Assembly (NCBI GenBank): GCA_963814875.1
Contig: CAWFFJ010000008.1
Span: 1 to 35,056 of the forward strand
Origin: CAVSIS01 sp963814875
GTDB taxonomy: Bacteria > Acidobacteriota > Thermoanaerobaculia > Thermoanaerobaculales > Sulfomarinibacteraceae
Direction of reading: 5' to 3'
Length of the DNA: 35,056 nt
Shown: in pieces, positions 1-7,748 of the stretch
Position numbering within the stretch: the stretch's first letter is position 1
Layout of the letters: each line of letters starts with the position of its first letter
Position numbers and translations under genes: made by a program
Notes under the pieces: generated by a model
Databases searched by the model: none
Told to the model about the DNA's origin: nothing
What the model saw: only the letters and a program-made list of their open reading frames with translations

Positions 1-6
1 TCCCGC

Positions 7-1080
7 ATGACCCAGCACAAGGGCTTTCGCGACGAGGAGCGGCTCCGCGACGGGGTCTCGGACGGGCTCGAGCCGGTCACGCCGGTCGATCTGTCCCGGG
101 TGCACTCGTTCAGCGATCTGCTCGAGCAGTACAAGCACGCCGCCTTCGGCGCGCGCCAGCTCGGCGAGGCCGCCGACGTCCTCCACGCGATGGTCGCCGA
201 CCCCGGCTGCCACGTGGTGATGACGCTCTCGGGCGCGATGACGGTCGCCAAGATGGGGCTCGTGATCTGCGACATGATCGAGCACGGCTTCGTCAACGCG
301 ATCGTCTCCACCGGCGCCCTGATGTGCCACGGCCTGGTGGAGGCGTCGGGCCTCGCCCACTTCAAGTACCGCGAGGGCATGGACGACCGCGAGCTTTACG
401 ACCGCGGCTACGACCGCGTCTACGACACCCTCGAGCTGGAGCGCAACCTCGACCACGTCGCGCGCCTGCTGGGCGAGATCCTCGAGCACTGGCCCGAGAC
501 CGAGACCCTGGCCTCGCACAGGATCTGCACCGCGATCGGCCGTCACCTCGCCGAGCACTCGTCGCCCGACCAGCGCGGCGTCCTCAAGTCGGCCTTCGAG
601 CACGGCGTGCCGGTCTACATCCCGGCCTGGACAGACTCCGAGATGGGCCTCGACCTCGGGATCTTCAACCGCCTGCGCACGCTCGGCGGACAGGCTGCGA
701 TTCCCTACGACCCCTACCTCGACCTCGAGCACTTCACCGACACCCTGATGACCAAGGAGCGGCTCGGCATCTTCACCATCGGCGGCGGCGTGCCCCGCAA
801 CTGGGCGCAGCAGGTCGGGCCCTACGTCGAGGAGATCGCCAAGCACGTCGGCCGCGAGCGCGAGGAGCAGCTGCGCTACCGCTACGGGATCCGGATCTGC
901 CCCGAGCCCGTGCACTGGGGCGGCCTTTCCGGCGCGACCTACTCCGAGGGCGTGTCGTGGGGCAAGTTCGTACCCCGCGAGGAGGGCGGCATGTGGGCCG
1001 AGGTCCCCGCCGACGCGACCATTGCCTGGCCGCTGCTGGTCAAGGCGGTGCTCGAGCGGTTGGGAGGGTGTGGGGCATAG
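7..1080 (+). CDS. Deoxyhypusine synthase-like aminobutyltransferase
   Basis: This 357-residue protein belongs to the deoxyhypusine synthase (DHS) family, NAD-dependent enzymes that move an aminobutyl group from spermidine onto an acceptor. The strongest sign is the active-site segment EGVSWGKFVP, whose lysine (about residue 320) matches the lysine that forms the enzyme-substrate imine in DHS. An NAD-fold glycine segment (TLSGAMTVAKMG, about 74-85) and IFTIGGGVPRNW (about 257) are also family-like. Bacteria have no eIF5A, so the substrate is probably a small amine: bacterial homologues are known to be recruited for homospermidine-type reactions. That assignment is inference. The frame is open to the left edge, so the true start could lie outside the window. 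The last residues (GGCGA) and the TAG stop lie inside a palindromic repeat arm, so the C-terminus appears to have been supplied by an inserted element. Confidence 0.85.
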   Translation: MTQHKGFRDEERLRDGVSDGLEPVTPVDLSRVHSFSDLLEQYKHAAFGARQLGEAADVLHAMVADPGCHVVMTLSGAMTVAKMGLVICDMIEHGFVNAIVSTGALMCHGLVEASGLAHFKYREGMDDRELYDRGYDRVYDTLELERNLDHVARLLGEILEHWPETETLASHRICTAIGRHLAEHSSPDQRGVLKSAFEHGVPVYIPAWTDSEMGLDLGIFNRLRTLGGQAAIPYDPYLDLEHFTDTLMTKERLGIFTIGGGVPRNWAQQVGPYVEEIAKHVGREREEQLRYRYGIRICPEPVHWGGLSGATYSEGVSWGKFVPREEGGMWAEVPADATIAWPLLVKAVLERLGGCGA

Positions 1081-1226
1081 ATGGTGGATGGATTTCGGAG
1101 CGCCGTGAGATGGCTGCTGTCGGCGGATTCGAGGAGCAGTACTCCGAGTACGGGCCGAGGATCCGCCGAAAACGGGCGCTCACGGCGCCCGAAAGGCGCC
1201 GCTAATCTATGCCCTACACCCTCCTA
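1062..1226. repeat. Palindromic element P1 overlapping a stop codon
   Basis: A nearly full-length imperfect palindrome. The left arm GGAGGGTGTGGGGCATAGAT (1063-1082) is matched in inverted orientation by ATCTATGCCCTACACCCTCC (1205-1224) with one mismatch. Inner blocks also pair: TTTCGGAGCGCCGTGAG near 1093 with CTCACGGCGCCCGAAAG near 1180, and TCGGCGGAT with ATCCGCCGA. The centre is the perfect palindrome GTACTCCGAGTAC (1139-1151). It contains the final codons and the TAG stop of the upstream gene. It looks like a MITE- or REP-type element; no flanking duplication is evident. Confidence 0.75.
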
Positions 1227-1251
1227 GATCGCCCGTGACCGACCGGGCGGG

Positions 1252-1257
1252 TATACT
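1252..1257 (+). promoter_or_regulatory. Candidate -10 box (TATACT), possible leaderless start
   Basis: TATACT lies six bases before the ATG at 1264, placing the expected transcription start at or next to the start codon. No Shine-Dalgarno sequence fits in that space and no clear -35 box is visible. A leaderless mRNA is the simplest reading. Confidence 0.4.
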
Positions 1258-1263
1258 CCGGCC

Positions 1264-1560
1264 ATGCGAAACGCCATCATTCTTCTGCTGATTCTTGTCG
1301 TGGCGGCGCTCGCACTGGCGTCGTCAAAGCCGGACGAGGCGGGCTTCAAGCGCTACATCGCGGAGCTCGAGCACCCGGACACCGCCGGTCTGCTCGAGGA
1401 GGGGAAGGACGCCATCCTCAACGCCCAGGAGAAGCTGACGGTCAAGGTCCAGGACCACGTGCTGTGGGTGACGGCGGAGACGACTCGCGGGACCACCCAC
1501 AAGCGCTACGTCGGCATCCTCGGCATGTGGCTGGGCCTCGACAGCGGCCCCGACCGGTAG
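1264..1560 (+). CDS. Small membrane-anchored protein, DUF4359-like
   Basis: A 98-residue protein of unknown function. Residues 1-20 (MRNAIILLLILVVAALALAS) form one hydrophobic segment, either an uncleaved anchor or a signal peptide, followed by a soluble domain of about 75 residues. The C-terminal pattern, a charged strand then KRYVGILGMWLGL, resembles DUF4359 proteins, which share an N-terminal helix and a conserved YxGILGxx ending; this similarity is from memory and tentative. Its TAG stop shares one base with the GTG start of lnt (TAGTG), so the two genes are probably translationally coupled and the protein may act in the cell envelope. The start is the only ATG that includes the hydrophobic segment. 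Confidence 0.7.
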   Translation: MRNAIILLLILVVAALALASSKPDEAGFKRYIAELEHPDTAGLLEEGKDAILNAQEKLTVKVQDHVLWVTAETTRGTTHKRYVGILGMWLGLDSGPDR

Positions 1561-3062
1561 TGGGGCACCCCCGCCTCGAGCGTGCGTCGCCCGTGCTGTG
1601 GGCCGCCGCCGCCGGTCTCGCCCTCGCCGTCGCCCTGCCGGGACCAGGCTTGAGCCCGCTCGTTCTGGTCTTTCCGGGCCTCCTGCTGGCCTCGATCGCC
1701 GCCGCGCCGGGTTGGCGTTCCGCCGCCCTCGCCGGCCTCATCGGCGGCACGGTCCACTGGCTGGTCACCGTCCACTGGGTGCTGCCGGTGATGCACGACT
1801 ACGGGCGGCTCCCGCTTGCTGCGGCGATCGCCTGCCTGGTGGTGATGGCCGCGCTGCTCGGCCTGTCGTGGGGACTCGTGGCCGGCGTCGTCCGCCTGGT
1901 GCCTCCGCCGCTGCGGGTGGTGCTGCTGCCGTTCGCGTGGATCGCCGTCGAGGCGTGGCGCCAGATCCCGCCCTACGTCTTCCCGTGGAACCCGACCGCC
2001 GCTGTTCTTGCCTCGACCCCCGGCCTGCTCGCCTCGGCGCCGGTGTGGGGCGCGACCGGGATCGGGTGGGCGGCGACCGCTCTCGGCGCCGGGTTCGCCG
2101 GCGCCCTCCGGCGGGAGACGCGAATCGTTGGGTTCGCGACCGCCGCCGCCGCCGTCACTCTCACCCTCGCCTTCTCGGCCCTCGCCCCGACTCCGCAGCC
2201 CGTGGGCCCGCTGGTCAGGGTGGCCACGATCCAGCCCGGCACCGGCCTCGAGGTCAAGTGGAACCCCGAGCGCTGGCAGGAGATGGTCGCCGGGGTGTGG
2301 CGGCTGACCCGCGAGGCGGCCGCCGACGGCGCCACGCTGGTGTTGTGGCCGGAGAGCGCGGTCCCGTTCTCGCTCGAGCGCGACCCGAGCTTCCGCGACA
2401 CCGTGGTCGACCTCGCCCGCGAGCTCAACATCACGATCGTGCTCACCTCGATCGGCGGAACACCCGAGGGCGGGGCGACCAACTCGGCCTACGCGGTGTC
2501 GCCCGCCGGGGTCTCCCCGGTGCGCTACGACAAGGTCCGGCTGGTGCCTTTCGGCGAGTACGTCCCGCTGGCCGCACACTTCGCCTTCACCCGGGCGCTG
2601 GTGCGCGAGGTCGGCCAGTTCACACCCGGTCGCGGGCCCGTCCTGCTTCCGGCCGGGGTGCCGCTCGGGATGTCGATCTGCTACGAGGTGGTGTTCGCGG
2701 ACCTCGTGGCGGACCAGGTCCGAATCGGCGCGACGGTGCTCGCGACCCTCACCAACGACGCCTGGTACGGCTTTTCGTCGGCGCCCCATCAGCACTTCGA
2801 GCAGGCGGTGCTGCGCGCCGCCGAGACCCGCCGCCCGCTGGTCCGGGCCGCGTTGACCGGGATTTCCGGCTTCGTCGACCCGTACGGACGGGTCACCGCG
2901 GAGCTCGGCGTGGGGCGCTCGGGCCTGCTGGTGGAGCCCGTGCAGCCGTGTTCGGGCCTCACCCCGCGGGTCCGCTGGGGCGACTGGTGGGGCGTGCTGT
3001 CGGCGGTCGCGGCCATGGCCCTGGTCGCCCTCGGCCGCCGGCGGCGGCACCGGACGGAGTGA
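1560..3062 (+). CDS. lnt: Apolipoprotein N-acyltransferase
   Basis: Lnt adds the third acyl chain to the N-terminal cysteine of lipoproteins at the inner membrane of Gram-negative bacteria. The 500-residue product has the expected length and order: hydrophobic helices over roughly the first 200 residues, then a periplasmic nitrilase (carbon-nitrogen hydrolase) domain, then a final helix near the C-terminus. The catalytic triad is visible as Glu265 in LWPESAVPF, Lys325 in RYDKVRLVPFGEYVP and Cys374 in GMSICYEVVF. I chose the GTG at 1560 because it overlaps the previous stop codon and begins just before the first helix; an in-frame ATG further upstream would add only low-complexity Arg/Pro sequence read through the preceding gene. 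An inverted-repeat element begins at the base right after the TGA stop. Confidence 0.93.
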   Translation: MGHPRLERASPVLWAAAAGLALAVALPGPGLSPLVLVFPGLLLASIAAAPGWRSAALAGLIGGTVHWLVTVHWVLPVMHDYGRLPLAAAIACLVVMAALLGLSWGLVAGVVRLVPPPLRVVLLPFAWIAVEAWRQIPPYVFPWNPTAAVLASTPGLLASAPVWGATGIGWAATALGAGFAGALRRETRIVGFATAAAAVTLTLAFSALAPTPQPVGPLVRVATIQPGTGLEVKWNPERWQEMVAGVWRLTREAAADGATLVLWPESAVPFSLERDPSFRDTVVDLARELNITIVLTSIGGTPEGGATNSAYAVSPAGVSPVRYDKVRLVPFGEYVPLAAHFAFTRALVREVGQFTPGRGPVLLPAGVPLGMSICYEVVFADLVADQVRIGATVLATLTNDAWYGFSSAPHQHFEQAVLRAAETRRPLVRAALTGISGFVDPYGRVTAELGVGRSGLLVEPVQPCSGLTPRVRWGDWWGVLSAVAAMALVALGRRRRHRTE

Positions 3063-3358
3063 ACCACCAAGACACCAAGACACCAAAAGGGCCCTGTCGG
3101 GTCCCAGAGCGGCCGCGCATCCTGGACCATTCTCTCTCGTTCAGTGATGTACGCGCGGCAGGAGGTCGTGGCATTGACCAAGTGGGGTCCTGCCGCGCGC
3201 ACGGCGCGCGGCCCTGGCAGGGGGGGCGGGCGGACGAAAGAGATGTTTCTCGTCCGTCTGCTCCTCCTGCCATGGGCGGCTGCTGAAAGCAGCCGCCGGG
3301 ACCTGCGAGATTGCTCTCCACGCCTTGCGATGGCTTGGTGTCTTGGTGTCTTGGTGGT
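3063..3358. repeat. Inverted-repeat element A (ACACCAAG arms)
   Basis: This element fills most of the 467-bp gap between lnt and prfB. The left arm at 3063-3087 is built from 8-bp units (ACACCAAG-like) and is matched in inverted orientation by the right arm at 3334-3358, 24 of 25 bases identical. The 246-bp interior is rich in secondary structure: a perfect 10-bp stem with a GAA loop at 3275-3297 (GGCGGCTGCT / AGCAGCCGCC) and a CGGACGA / TCGTCCG hairpin near 3230-3256. Inner margins (CCTTGCGATGG, GGGACCTGCGAGA, CAGAGCG) recur in the other elements of this window. There is no credible ORF; it is probably a non-autonomous repeat or a structured RNA. The remaining 3359-3483 has nothing recognisable. 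Confidence 0.85.
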
Positions 3359-3461
3359 GAGAAGCCGAATCGACCAGCGACCAACCACCCGCGACCACCA
3401 CACCGCCAACCTTGGGTTGCGAGCCAAGCCTGCGATGCGGCATTGCGGAGGCGACCCGGGA

Positions 3462-3489
3462 CTGGCAAACCGCTGAGTTCTGATATCAT
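3462..3489 (+). promoter_or_regulatory. Candidate prfB promoter
   Basis: TATCAT at 3484-3489 with CTGGCA (3462-3467) 16 bases upstream resembles a sigma-70 promoter. It lies about 40 bases before the prfB start, leaving room for the strong ribosome binding site GGGAGGGGG directly ahead of ATG 3530. Confidence 0.4.
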
Positions 3490-3529
3490 CTTTCGTCCGA
3501 CCCGTTACTCGCGGGCGGGAGGGGGAAGC

Positions 3530-4628
3530 ATGCTTGACGAGGTCATCCAGCACGGCGACGCGGAGGTCGAACGCATCCAACGGCTGCGGGGGTACCTTTG
3601 ACGAGGACGCGATCGCGGCCAAGCTCGCGGAGGCGGAGGCCGACGCGCAGGACCCGGACATCTGGAGCGACCCCGAGCGCGCCCGCGAGGTGATGCGTCG
3701 CCGCAGCGAGCTGCAGCGTTCGGCCGACGCCGTCACCAGCCTGCGCGTGTCCCAGGAGGAGCTCGAGGCCCTGCTCGAGATGGCGCGGGATGGCGAGGAA
3801 GGGGTCGAGGACGAGCTCCGCAGTGCGCTCGATCGCCTCGGACCGGTCCTCGACCAGTTCGAGCTCACCACCAAGATGACCGGCGAGCACGACACGTCCA
3901 ACGCGTTCGTCGAGGTCCATCCCGGCGCCGGCGGCACCGACTCACAGGACTGGGCCGAGATGCTGCTGCGCATGTACACCCGGTGGTGCGAGCGGCGCGG
4001 CTTCGACGCCGATCTGATCGACGTGCAGTCCGGCGAAGAGGCCGGGATCAAGAGCGCCACGCTCCTGGTCCGGGGCGATTACGCCTACGGCAATCTCCAG
4101 TCCGAGAACGGCATCCACCGCCTGGTGCGGATCTCGCCCTTCGATTCCCAGGCGCGCCGTCACACCGCGTTCGCGTCGGTACACGTCTACCCGGAGATCG
4201 ACGAGGAGGTCGAGTTCGAGATCGACGAGAAGGATCTGCGCATCGACCGCTACTGCTCGTCTGGGCCCGGCGGGCAGGGCGTCAACACGACCTACTCGGC
4301 GGTCCGGATCGTGCACCTGCCGACCGGGATCATCGTCACCTGCCAGAACGAACGCTCTCAGATCAAGAACCTCGCCACCGCAACGAAGGTGCTCAAGGCA
4401 CGCCTGTACGAGCTCGAGCTGCAGCGGCGCGAGGAGGCGCTGGATAAGCTCAAGGGCCCCAAGAAGGACATCTCCTGGGGTAACCAGATCCGGTCCTACG
4501 TGCTCCAGCCCTACCGGCTGGTGAAGGACCTGAGGACGGATTACGAGGTCGGCAACGCCGACCGTGTGCTGGACGGCGACCTCGACGGGTTCATCGAGGC
4601 CTTCCTCCAGTGGCACGTCCAGCAGTAG
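3530..4628 (+). CDS. prfB: Peptide chain release factor 2 (programmed +1 frameshift)
   Basis: RF2 ends translation at UGA and UAA codons. The gene is in two frames: ATG 3530 encodes 23 residues ending RLRGYL, then an in-frame TGA at 3599-3601; a +1 shift continues with GAC at 3600 to the TAG at 4626-4628. The joined product is 365 residues, the E. coli RF2 length. The catalytic GGQ motif is at about residues 247-249 (SSGPGGQGVN), and the SPF recognition tripeptide typical of RF2 appears in RISPFDSQARRH. The start is backed by GGGAGGGGG just upstream. A caller ignoring the shift would report only the second frame with a spurious N-terminus (MTRSSSTATRRS). Neighbours appear functionally unrelated. 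Confidence 0.96.
3587..3602 (+). promoter_or_regulatory. prfB programmed +1 frameshift site
   Basis: The codons read CGG GGG TAC CTT TGA C. This matches the known RF2 autoregulatory site: an internal Shine-Dalgarno-like GGGGG three bases before the slippery CTT, then an in-frame TGA followed by C. When RF2 is scarce the ribosome pauses at TGA and slips forward one base, so RF2 controls its own synthesis. Confidence 0.95.
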
Positions 4629-4857
4629 AGAGGTCTTTGCCGAGGGCAACGTAAGGGCCTGGTGCCCGCGGCCTGCGGCCGAGGGCCTCGGCCGGTGGTC
4701 GGAAGACGCCAGCCATGCGAGGCTCGCGCTGCGCGCGGCCCCGCCTGCCTGCCGCCCCCCGACCACCGGCCGGCGATCCGCTGACGCGGATCGCCCAGGC
4801 CTCCCCGACTCCGGGTCGAGGTCGCCGATTCGACCCGCCCCGCCACCCCCCACGCTT
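4629..4857. other. Hairpin-rich sequence downstream of prfB
   Basis: No gene is supported here. The segment holds an exact 14-bp inverted pair (CGGCCGGTGGTCGG at 4689-4702 with its complement at 4759-4772), a perfect 10-bp stem with a TGAC loop at 4772-4795 (GGCGATCCGC / GCGGATCGCC), and CGGGTCGA / TCGACCCG around 4812-4837. The 10-bp hairpin could end prfB transcription but lacks a T-tract. Antisense open frames here are low-complexity Arg/Pro/Gly and look like GC-rich shadows. Confidence 0.5.
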
Positions 4858-5563
4858 GGCCCACATGTCCCACCAGGACGTCGGCTGCGGACCGAGATAG
4901 ACCGCGATCTGCGGCGCTTTCTTGAACTCGCTCGCTCGACGTAGCTCGGGCTACGCCTCCCTCGCTCCTCCTGCGAAATCACCACACCTCACGGGCTCTC
5001 TCGTCCCTCGCTTCGCCGCCTGGTGAGACATGTAGGCCGGCCACCCTCGGAAATCCGCGCCGGGGTGCGCCTCTGGCGCACCTCCGAACGCGCCTCTGCG
5101 AGGGGTGCAGAAGATCAGAAGTCCATCGCAGGCATGCTCGAAGCGCTCACCCCATTCCCGGGCCAGCACGCGCCTGCCCTGCTCGTAGGGGTGGAGCTCG
5201 CCTCCACCCAGTTCCTGATCGATGTACCAATACCCGGATCGTCGCAGCGGGTTCACCCCGGGAGCAGATCAGCTGCTCCAATACGACCGGACTCGGGGCT
5301 TGTCGTTGACGAGAGGCGAGAGAGTTTGCGAGGGGGCGAGCGGGAGGAGTCAAGCTCTTCCCCTCCGAGGCCACCCGACAGGCCCGGCCAGGCCCCTCGC
5401 GGCTGGCACTGCCCATCCTGCATCGGCACAGTCGTCGGAGCAGCCCTCCGAGGTCTTCCTTCTCTCCGCCCCTCGAGAAGCCGCAGACAATGGCGTGCGC
5501 CAGCACGACGTGTCACGGCTGATCGAGGGTAGTTGGGTGGGGGTGGCGGGGCGGGTCGAATCG
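4826..5563. repeat. 738-bp segment bounded by 25-bp perfect inverted repeats
   Basis: The 25 bases at 4826-4850 (beginning CGATTCGACCCGCCCCGCC) recur exactly in inverted orientation at 5539-5563 (ending GGGGCGGGTCGAATCG). Similarity stops abruptly on both sides of the arms. The enclosed segment contains palindrome P2 and no convincing gene. It could be a degenerate non-autonomous element, or two unrelated copies of one short repeat. Confidence 0.5.
4858..5038. repeat. Palindromic element P2
   Basis: A palindrome of 181 bp. The terminal arms GGCCCACATGTCCCACCAGG (4858-4877) and its inverted partner at 5019-5038 match at 18 of 20 positions. The centre is GTAGCTCGGGCTAC (4941-4954), exactly at the midpoint of the arms. 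The interior right half carries CTCCCTCGCTCCTCCTGCG, similar in style to the interior of element P3 (GTTGCTCCTCCTTGAAG). It lies about 230 bp downstream of prfB. Confidence 0.7.
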
Positions 5564-5891
5564 AGCTGTCCGCTCCCGATCGGCACAGACGTTCGAATCG
5601 GGACTCACGGGCGTTGTGGGGCCCCGGGCGGCCTGCGCAGCAGGGCGCAGCGTGCCGTTGAGCCGGCGGGACGAGCTGCCGCAGCTCGGGCCGGCGGCTC
5701 CGCGGCACGCGTGGATCGCGGCTTCGAGCCGCGATCCTGGGGCCCGGGCGTCACGTTCCGATTCACGGCTCCCGCGGCCGGGTTGCGCCGGATCCCGTCC
5801 CCGGTGTACCTTCGTCGGCGTCCCGGGAGCGGACGGGTCGACGCTGCTGGTCCCCGCCTGCCTGTCATCCTCACCACAGGGAGAGCGCACC
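5039..5891. other. Long non-coding stretch before ornithine aminotransferase
   Basis: I see no gene I can support in these 850 bases. There is a GGTGCGCC-TCT-GGCGCACC hairpin at 5064-5082, the right arm of the 738-bp inverted-repeat segment, and the palindrome/hairpin pair at 5651-5737. A minus-strand open frame (about 5256 down to 4951) has locally coding-like codons but runs into palindrome P2 and matches no family I know, so it is at best a decayed remnant. The promoter for the aminotransferase should lie near the end of this stretch but is not obvious. Confidence 0.5.
5651..5737. repeat. Symmetric palindrome followed by an 11-bp perfect hairpin
   Basis: Three stem segments are symmetric about 5680: CGTGCCG / CGGCACG (5651-5657, 5703-5709), GAGCC / GGCTC (from 5660 and to 5700), and GAGCTG / CAGCTC (5673-5687) at the core. 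Immediately after it GGATCGCGGCT-TCG-AGCCGCGATCC (5713-5737) forms a perfect 11-bp stem with a three-base loop. There is no T-tract, so this is not a standard intrinsic terminator. It resembles a REP-type intergenic palindrome. Confidence 0.6.
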
Positions 5892-7097
5892 ATGACCACC
5901 GCTCGTGACCTCATCGCCATCGAGGAGCGCTACGGCGCCCACAACTACCACCCGCTCGACGTCGTCATCAGCCGCGCGGAGGGCTGCTGGGTGTGGGACG
6001 TCGAGGACAAGCGCTACATGGATTGCCTGGCCGCGTACTCGGCGGTCAACCAGGGCCACTGCCACCCGCGTTTGGTCAAGGCCCTGGTCGGCCAGGCGTG
6101 CCGAGTCGCGCTGACCTCGCGCGCGTTCCGCAACGACCAGCTCGGCCCCTTCTGCCAGGAGATCTGCGAGCTCACCGGCTACCAGCGGATGTTGCCCATG
6201 AACTCCGGCGCCGAGGCCGTGGAGACCGCGATCAAGGCCGCCCGCAAGTGGGGCTACACGGTCAAGGGCATCCCCGAGAACCAGGCCGAGATCCTGGTCT
6301 TCGACGGCAACTTCCACGGCCGCACCACGACCATCGTCAGTTTCTCCGCTGACCCCGAGTACCGGTTCGGCTTCGGCCCCTTTACCCCAGGTTTCAAGAT
6401 CCTCCCCTACGGCGACATCGAGGCGGTCAAGGCGGCCATGAACCCGAACGTGGCCGCGATCCTGGTCGAGCCGATCCAGGGCGAGGCGGGCATCGTGTCG
6501 CCGCCCGCGGGCTTCCTGCGGCAGCTCCGGGAGCTGACCACCGCGCACCGTGCCCTCCTGATGGTCGACGAGATCCAGTCCGGCCTCGGCCGCACCGGAA
6601 AGCTCTTCTGCTTCGAGCACGAGGGCGTGCGCCCTGACGTCGTGATCATCGGCAAGGCGCTGTCGGGCGGCATGTACCCGGTCTCGGCGGTGCTCGCGGA
6701 CGACGAGGTCATGGGCGTGTTCCACCCCGGCGAGCACGGCTCGACCTTCGGCGGAAACCCGCTCGGCGCCGCGGTCGCGCGCGAGGCGCTCAAGGTCATC
6801 GTCGAGGAGAGACTGGTCGAACGCTCGGCCGAGCTCGGCGACTATTTCCTCACGCAGCTTCGCGCGGTCTCGTCACGCCACGTGGTGGAGATTCGCGGCA
6901 AGGGCTTGTGGATCGGGATCGTGCTGTCGCCCGAGGCGGGCGGCGCGCGCCGCTTCTGCGAGGCGCTCCAGCAACGCGGCATGCTGTGCAAGGAGACCCA
7001 CCACACGGTGATCCGGATCGCACCCCCGTTGGTGATCACCCGCGAGGAGGTCGACTGGGCGGTCGAGCAGCTCACCGAGGTGCTCACGACGCTGTAG
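5892..7097 (+). CDS. rocD: Ornithine aminotransferase (class III PLP)
   Basis: This 401-residue class III aminotransferase most resembles ornithine-oxo-acid transaminase, which converts ornithine and 2-oxoglutarate to glutamate-5-semialdehyde and glutamate in the cytosol, linking arginine catabolism to proline. The PLP lysine is Lys255 in IIGKALSGGMYP, preceded by LLMVDEIQSGLGRTG, whose Asp pairs with the pyridine nitrogen. The N-terminal segment YGAHNYHPLDVVISRAEGCW and the substrate segment YSAVNQGHCHP are typical of ornithine aminotransferases. The ATG at 5892 has an AGGGAGAG ribosome binding site nearby and gives the expected family length; in-frame sequence further upstream is part of the palindromic region. 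It is flanked by long gaps and probably transcribed alone. Confidence 0.93.
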   Translation: MTTARDLIAIEERYGAHNYHPLDVVISRAEGCWVWDVEDKRYMDCLAAYSAVNQGHCHPRLVKALVGQACRVALTSRAFRNDQLGPFCQEICELTGYQRMLPMNSGAEAVETAIKAARKWGYTVKGIPENQAEILVFDGNFHGRTTTIVSFSADPEYRFGFGPFTPGFKILPYGDIEAVKAAMNPNVAAILVEPIQGEAGIVSPPAGFLRQLRELTTAHRALLMVDEIQSGLGRTGKLFCFEHEGVRPDVVIIGKALSGGMYPVSAVLADDEVMGVFHPGEHGSTFGGNPLGAAVAREALKVIVEERLVERSAELGDYFLTQLRAVSSRHVVEIRGKGLWIGIVLSPEAGGARRFCEALQQRGMLCKETHHTVIRIAPPLVITREEVDWAVEQLTEVLTTL

Positions 7098-7233
7098 GCG
7101 CTCGTGACCACAGGCCCCACGAACGGAGCTGAGGCCCCCCCGGAGCACTTCCGGAGACGTCTGTTTCGCTGTGCCTGGGGTGCTCCGCGCGGCGCTCCCG
7201 GCCCACGACCTCTATGCCCTGCGGGCTCCTCGC

Positions 7234-7239
7234 TATACT
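7234..7239 (+). promoter_or_regulatory. Candidate -10 box for the 7304-10452 operon
   Basis: TATACT sits about 65 bases before the chosen start at 7304, in the gap after the ornithine aminotransferase. It matches the TATACT ahead of the gene at 1264. No convincing -35 box is visible. Confidence 0.35.
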
Positions 7240-7303
7240 GATGGGAGTTGTGCCTGTCCGGACCCTCGGTGGCCGGACCCGGAGCCTTGAGGAACGTCTG
7301 TCG

Positions 7304-7726
7304 ATGCCAGGACCCCGCTCGTCGCTGTCACCGTGCGTCCGCCACGGCTGCCACGCCTGCTGCGTGGAGACGGAGATGTCGCTGACGCTAGAGGACGTCG
7401 AGCGCCTCGAGTCCGCCGGTGAACGCGACTTCTACCGTGAGGCCGACGACGGCTCCCTGCGGCTGACGACGGTCGATGATCGGTGCGTCTTCCTTGTCGA
7501 TGGGCGATGCCGCGTCTACCCCGACCGGCCCGACGGCTGCGTGCTCTACCCGCTGGTCTGGAACGTGGTCAGCAACGAGACCGACCTGCACGAGTTCTGC
7601 CCCTACGCCCGGCAGTTCCGCTTCTCCAGCGGCGACCGCGAGTGGCTCGCCCGCAGCATTGAGACAGAGGAGCACGAGATCGCCGCCCGCCTCGAGGCGA
7701 GTCGGCCCGAGCGGAGGGTGCGGTGA
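7304..7726 (+). CDS. YkgJ-type cysteine-cluster protein
   Basis: A 140-residue protein of the YkgJ/UPF0153 family of putative zinc- or iron-chelating proteins. The N-terminal cluster CVRHGCHACC (about residues 10-19) is the hallmark Cys-rich motif. Further cysteines follow in DDRCVF, GRCRVYPDRPDGC and FCPYARQF, a spacing typical of the family (CxVYxxRPxxCRxYP-like). The reaction is unknown. The ATG at 7304 has GAGGA a few bases ahead; an earlier in-frame ATG at 7241 would overlap the probable -10 box. It starts an operon: the next gene begins 22 bases after its TGA. Confidence 0.85.
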   Translation: MPGPRSSLSPCVRHGCHACCVETEMSLTLEDVERLESAGERDFYREADDGSLRLTTVDDRCVFLVDGRCRVYPDRPDGCVLYPLVWNVVSNETDLHEFCPYARQFRFSSGDREWLARSIETEEHEIAARLEASRPERRVR

Positions 7727-7748
7727 CGTCCCGACCCGAGGCCCGCCC

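Noticed and set aside
4826..4852. tRNA 3'-end-like sequence (GATTCGACCC...CCGCCACC)
   Set aside because: No cloverleaf can be formed upstream and the same sequence recurs inverted at 5539-5563, so it is a repeat arm and not a tRNA.
4951..5256. 101-residue minus-strand frame (NPLRRSGYWYIDQEL...)
   Set aside because: Locally plausible codons, but it starts with GTG, lacks a clear ribosome binding site, ends inside palindrome P2 and matches no family I recognise.
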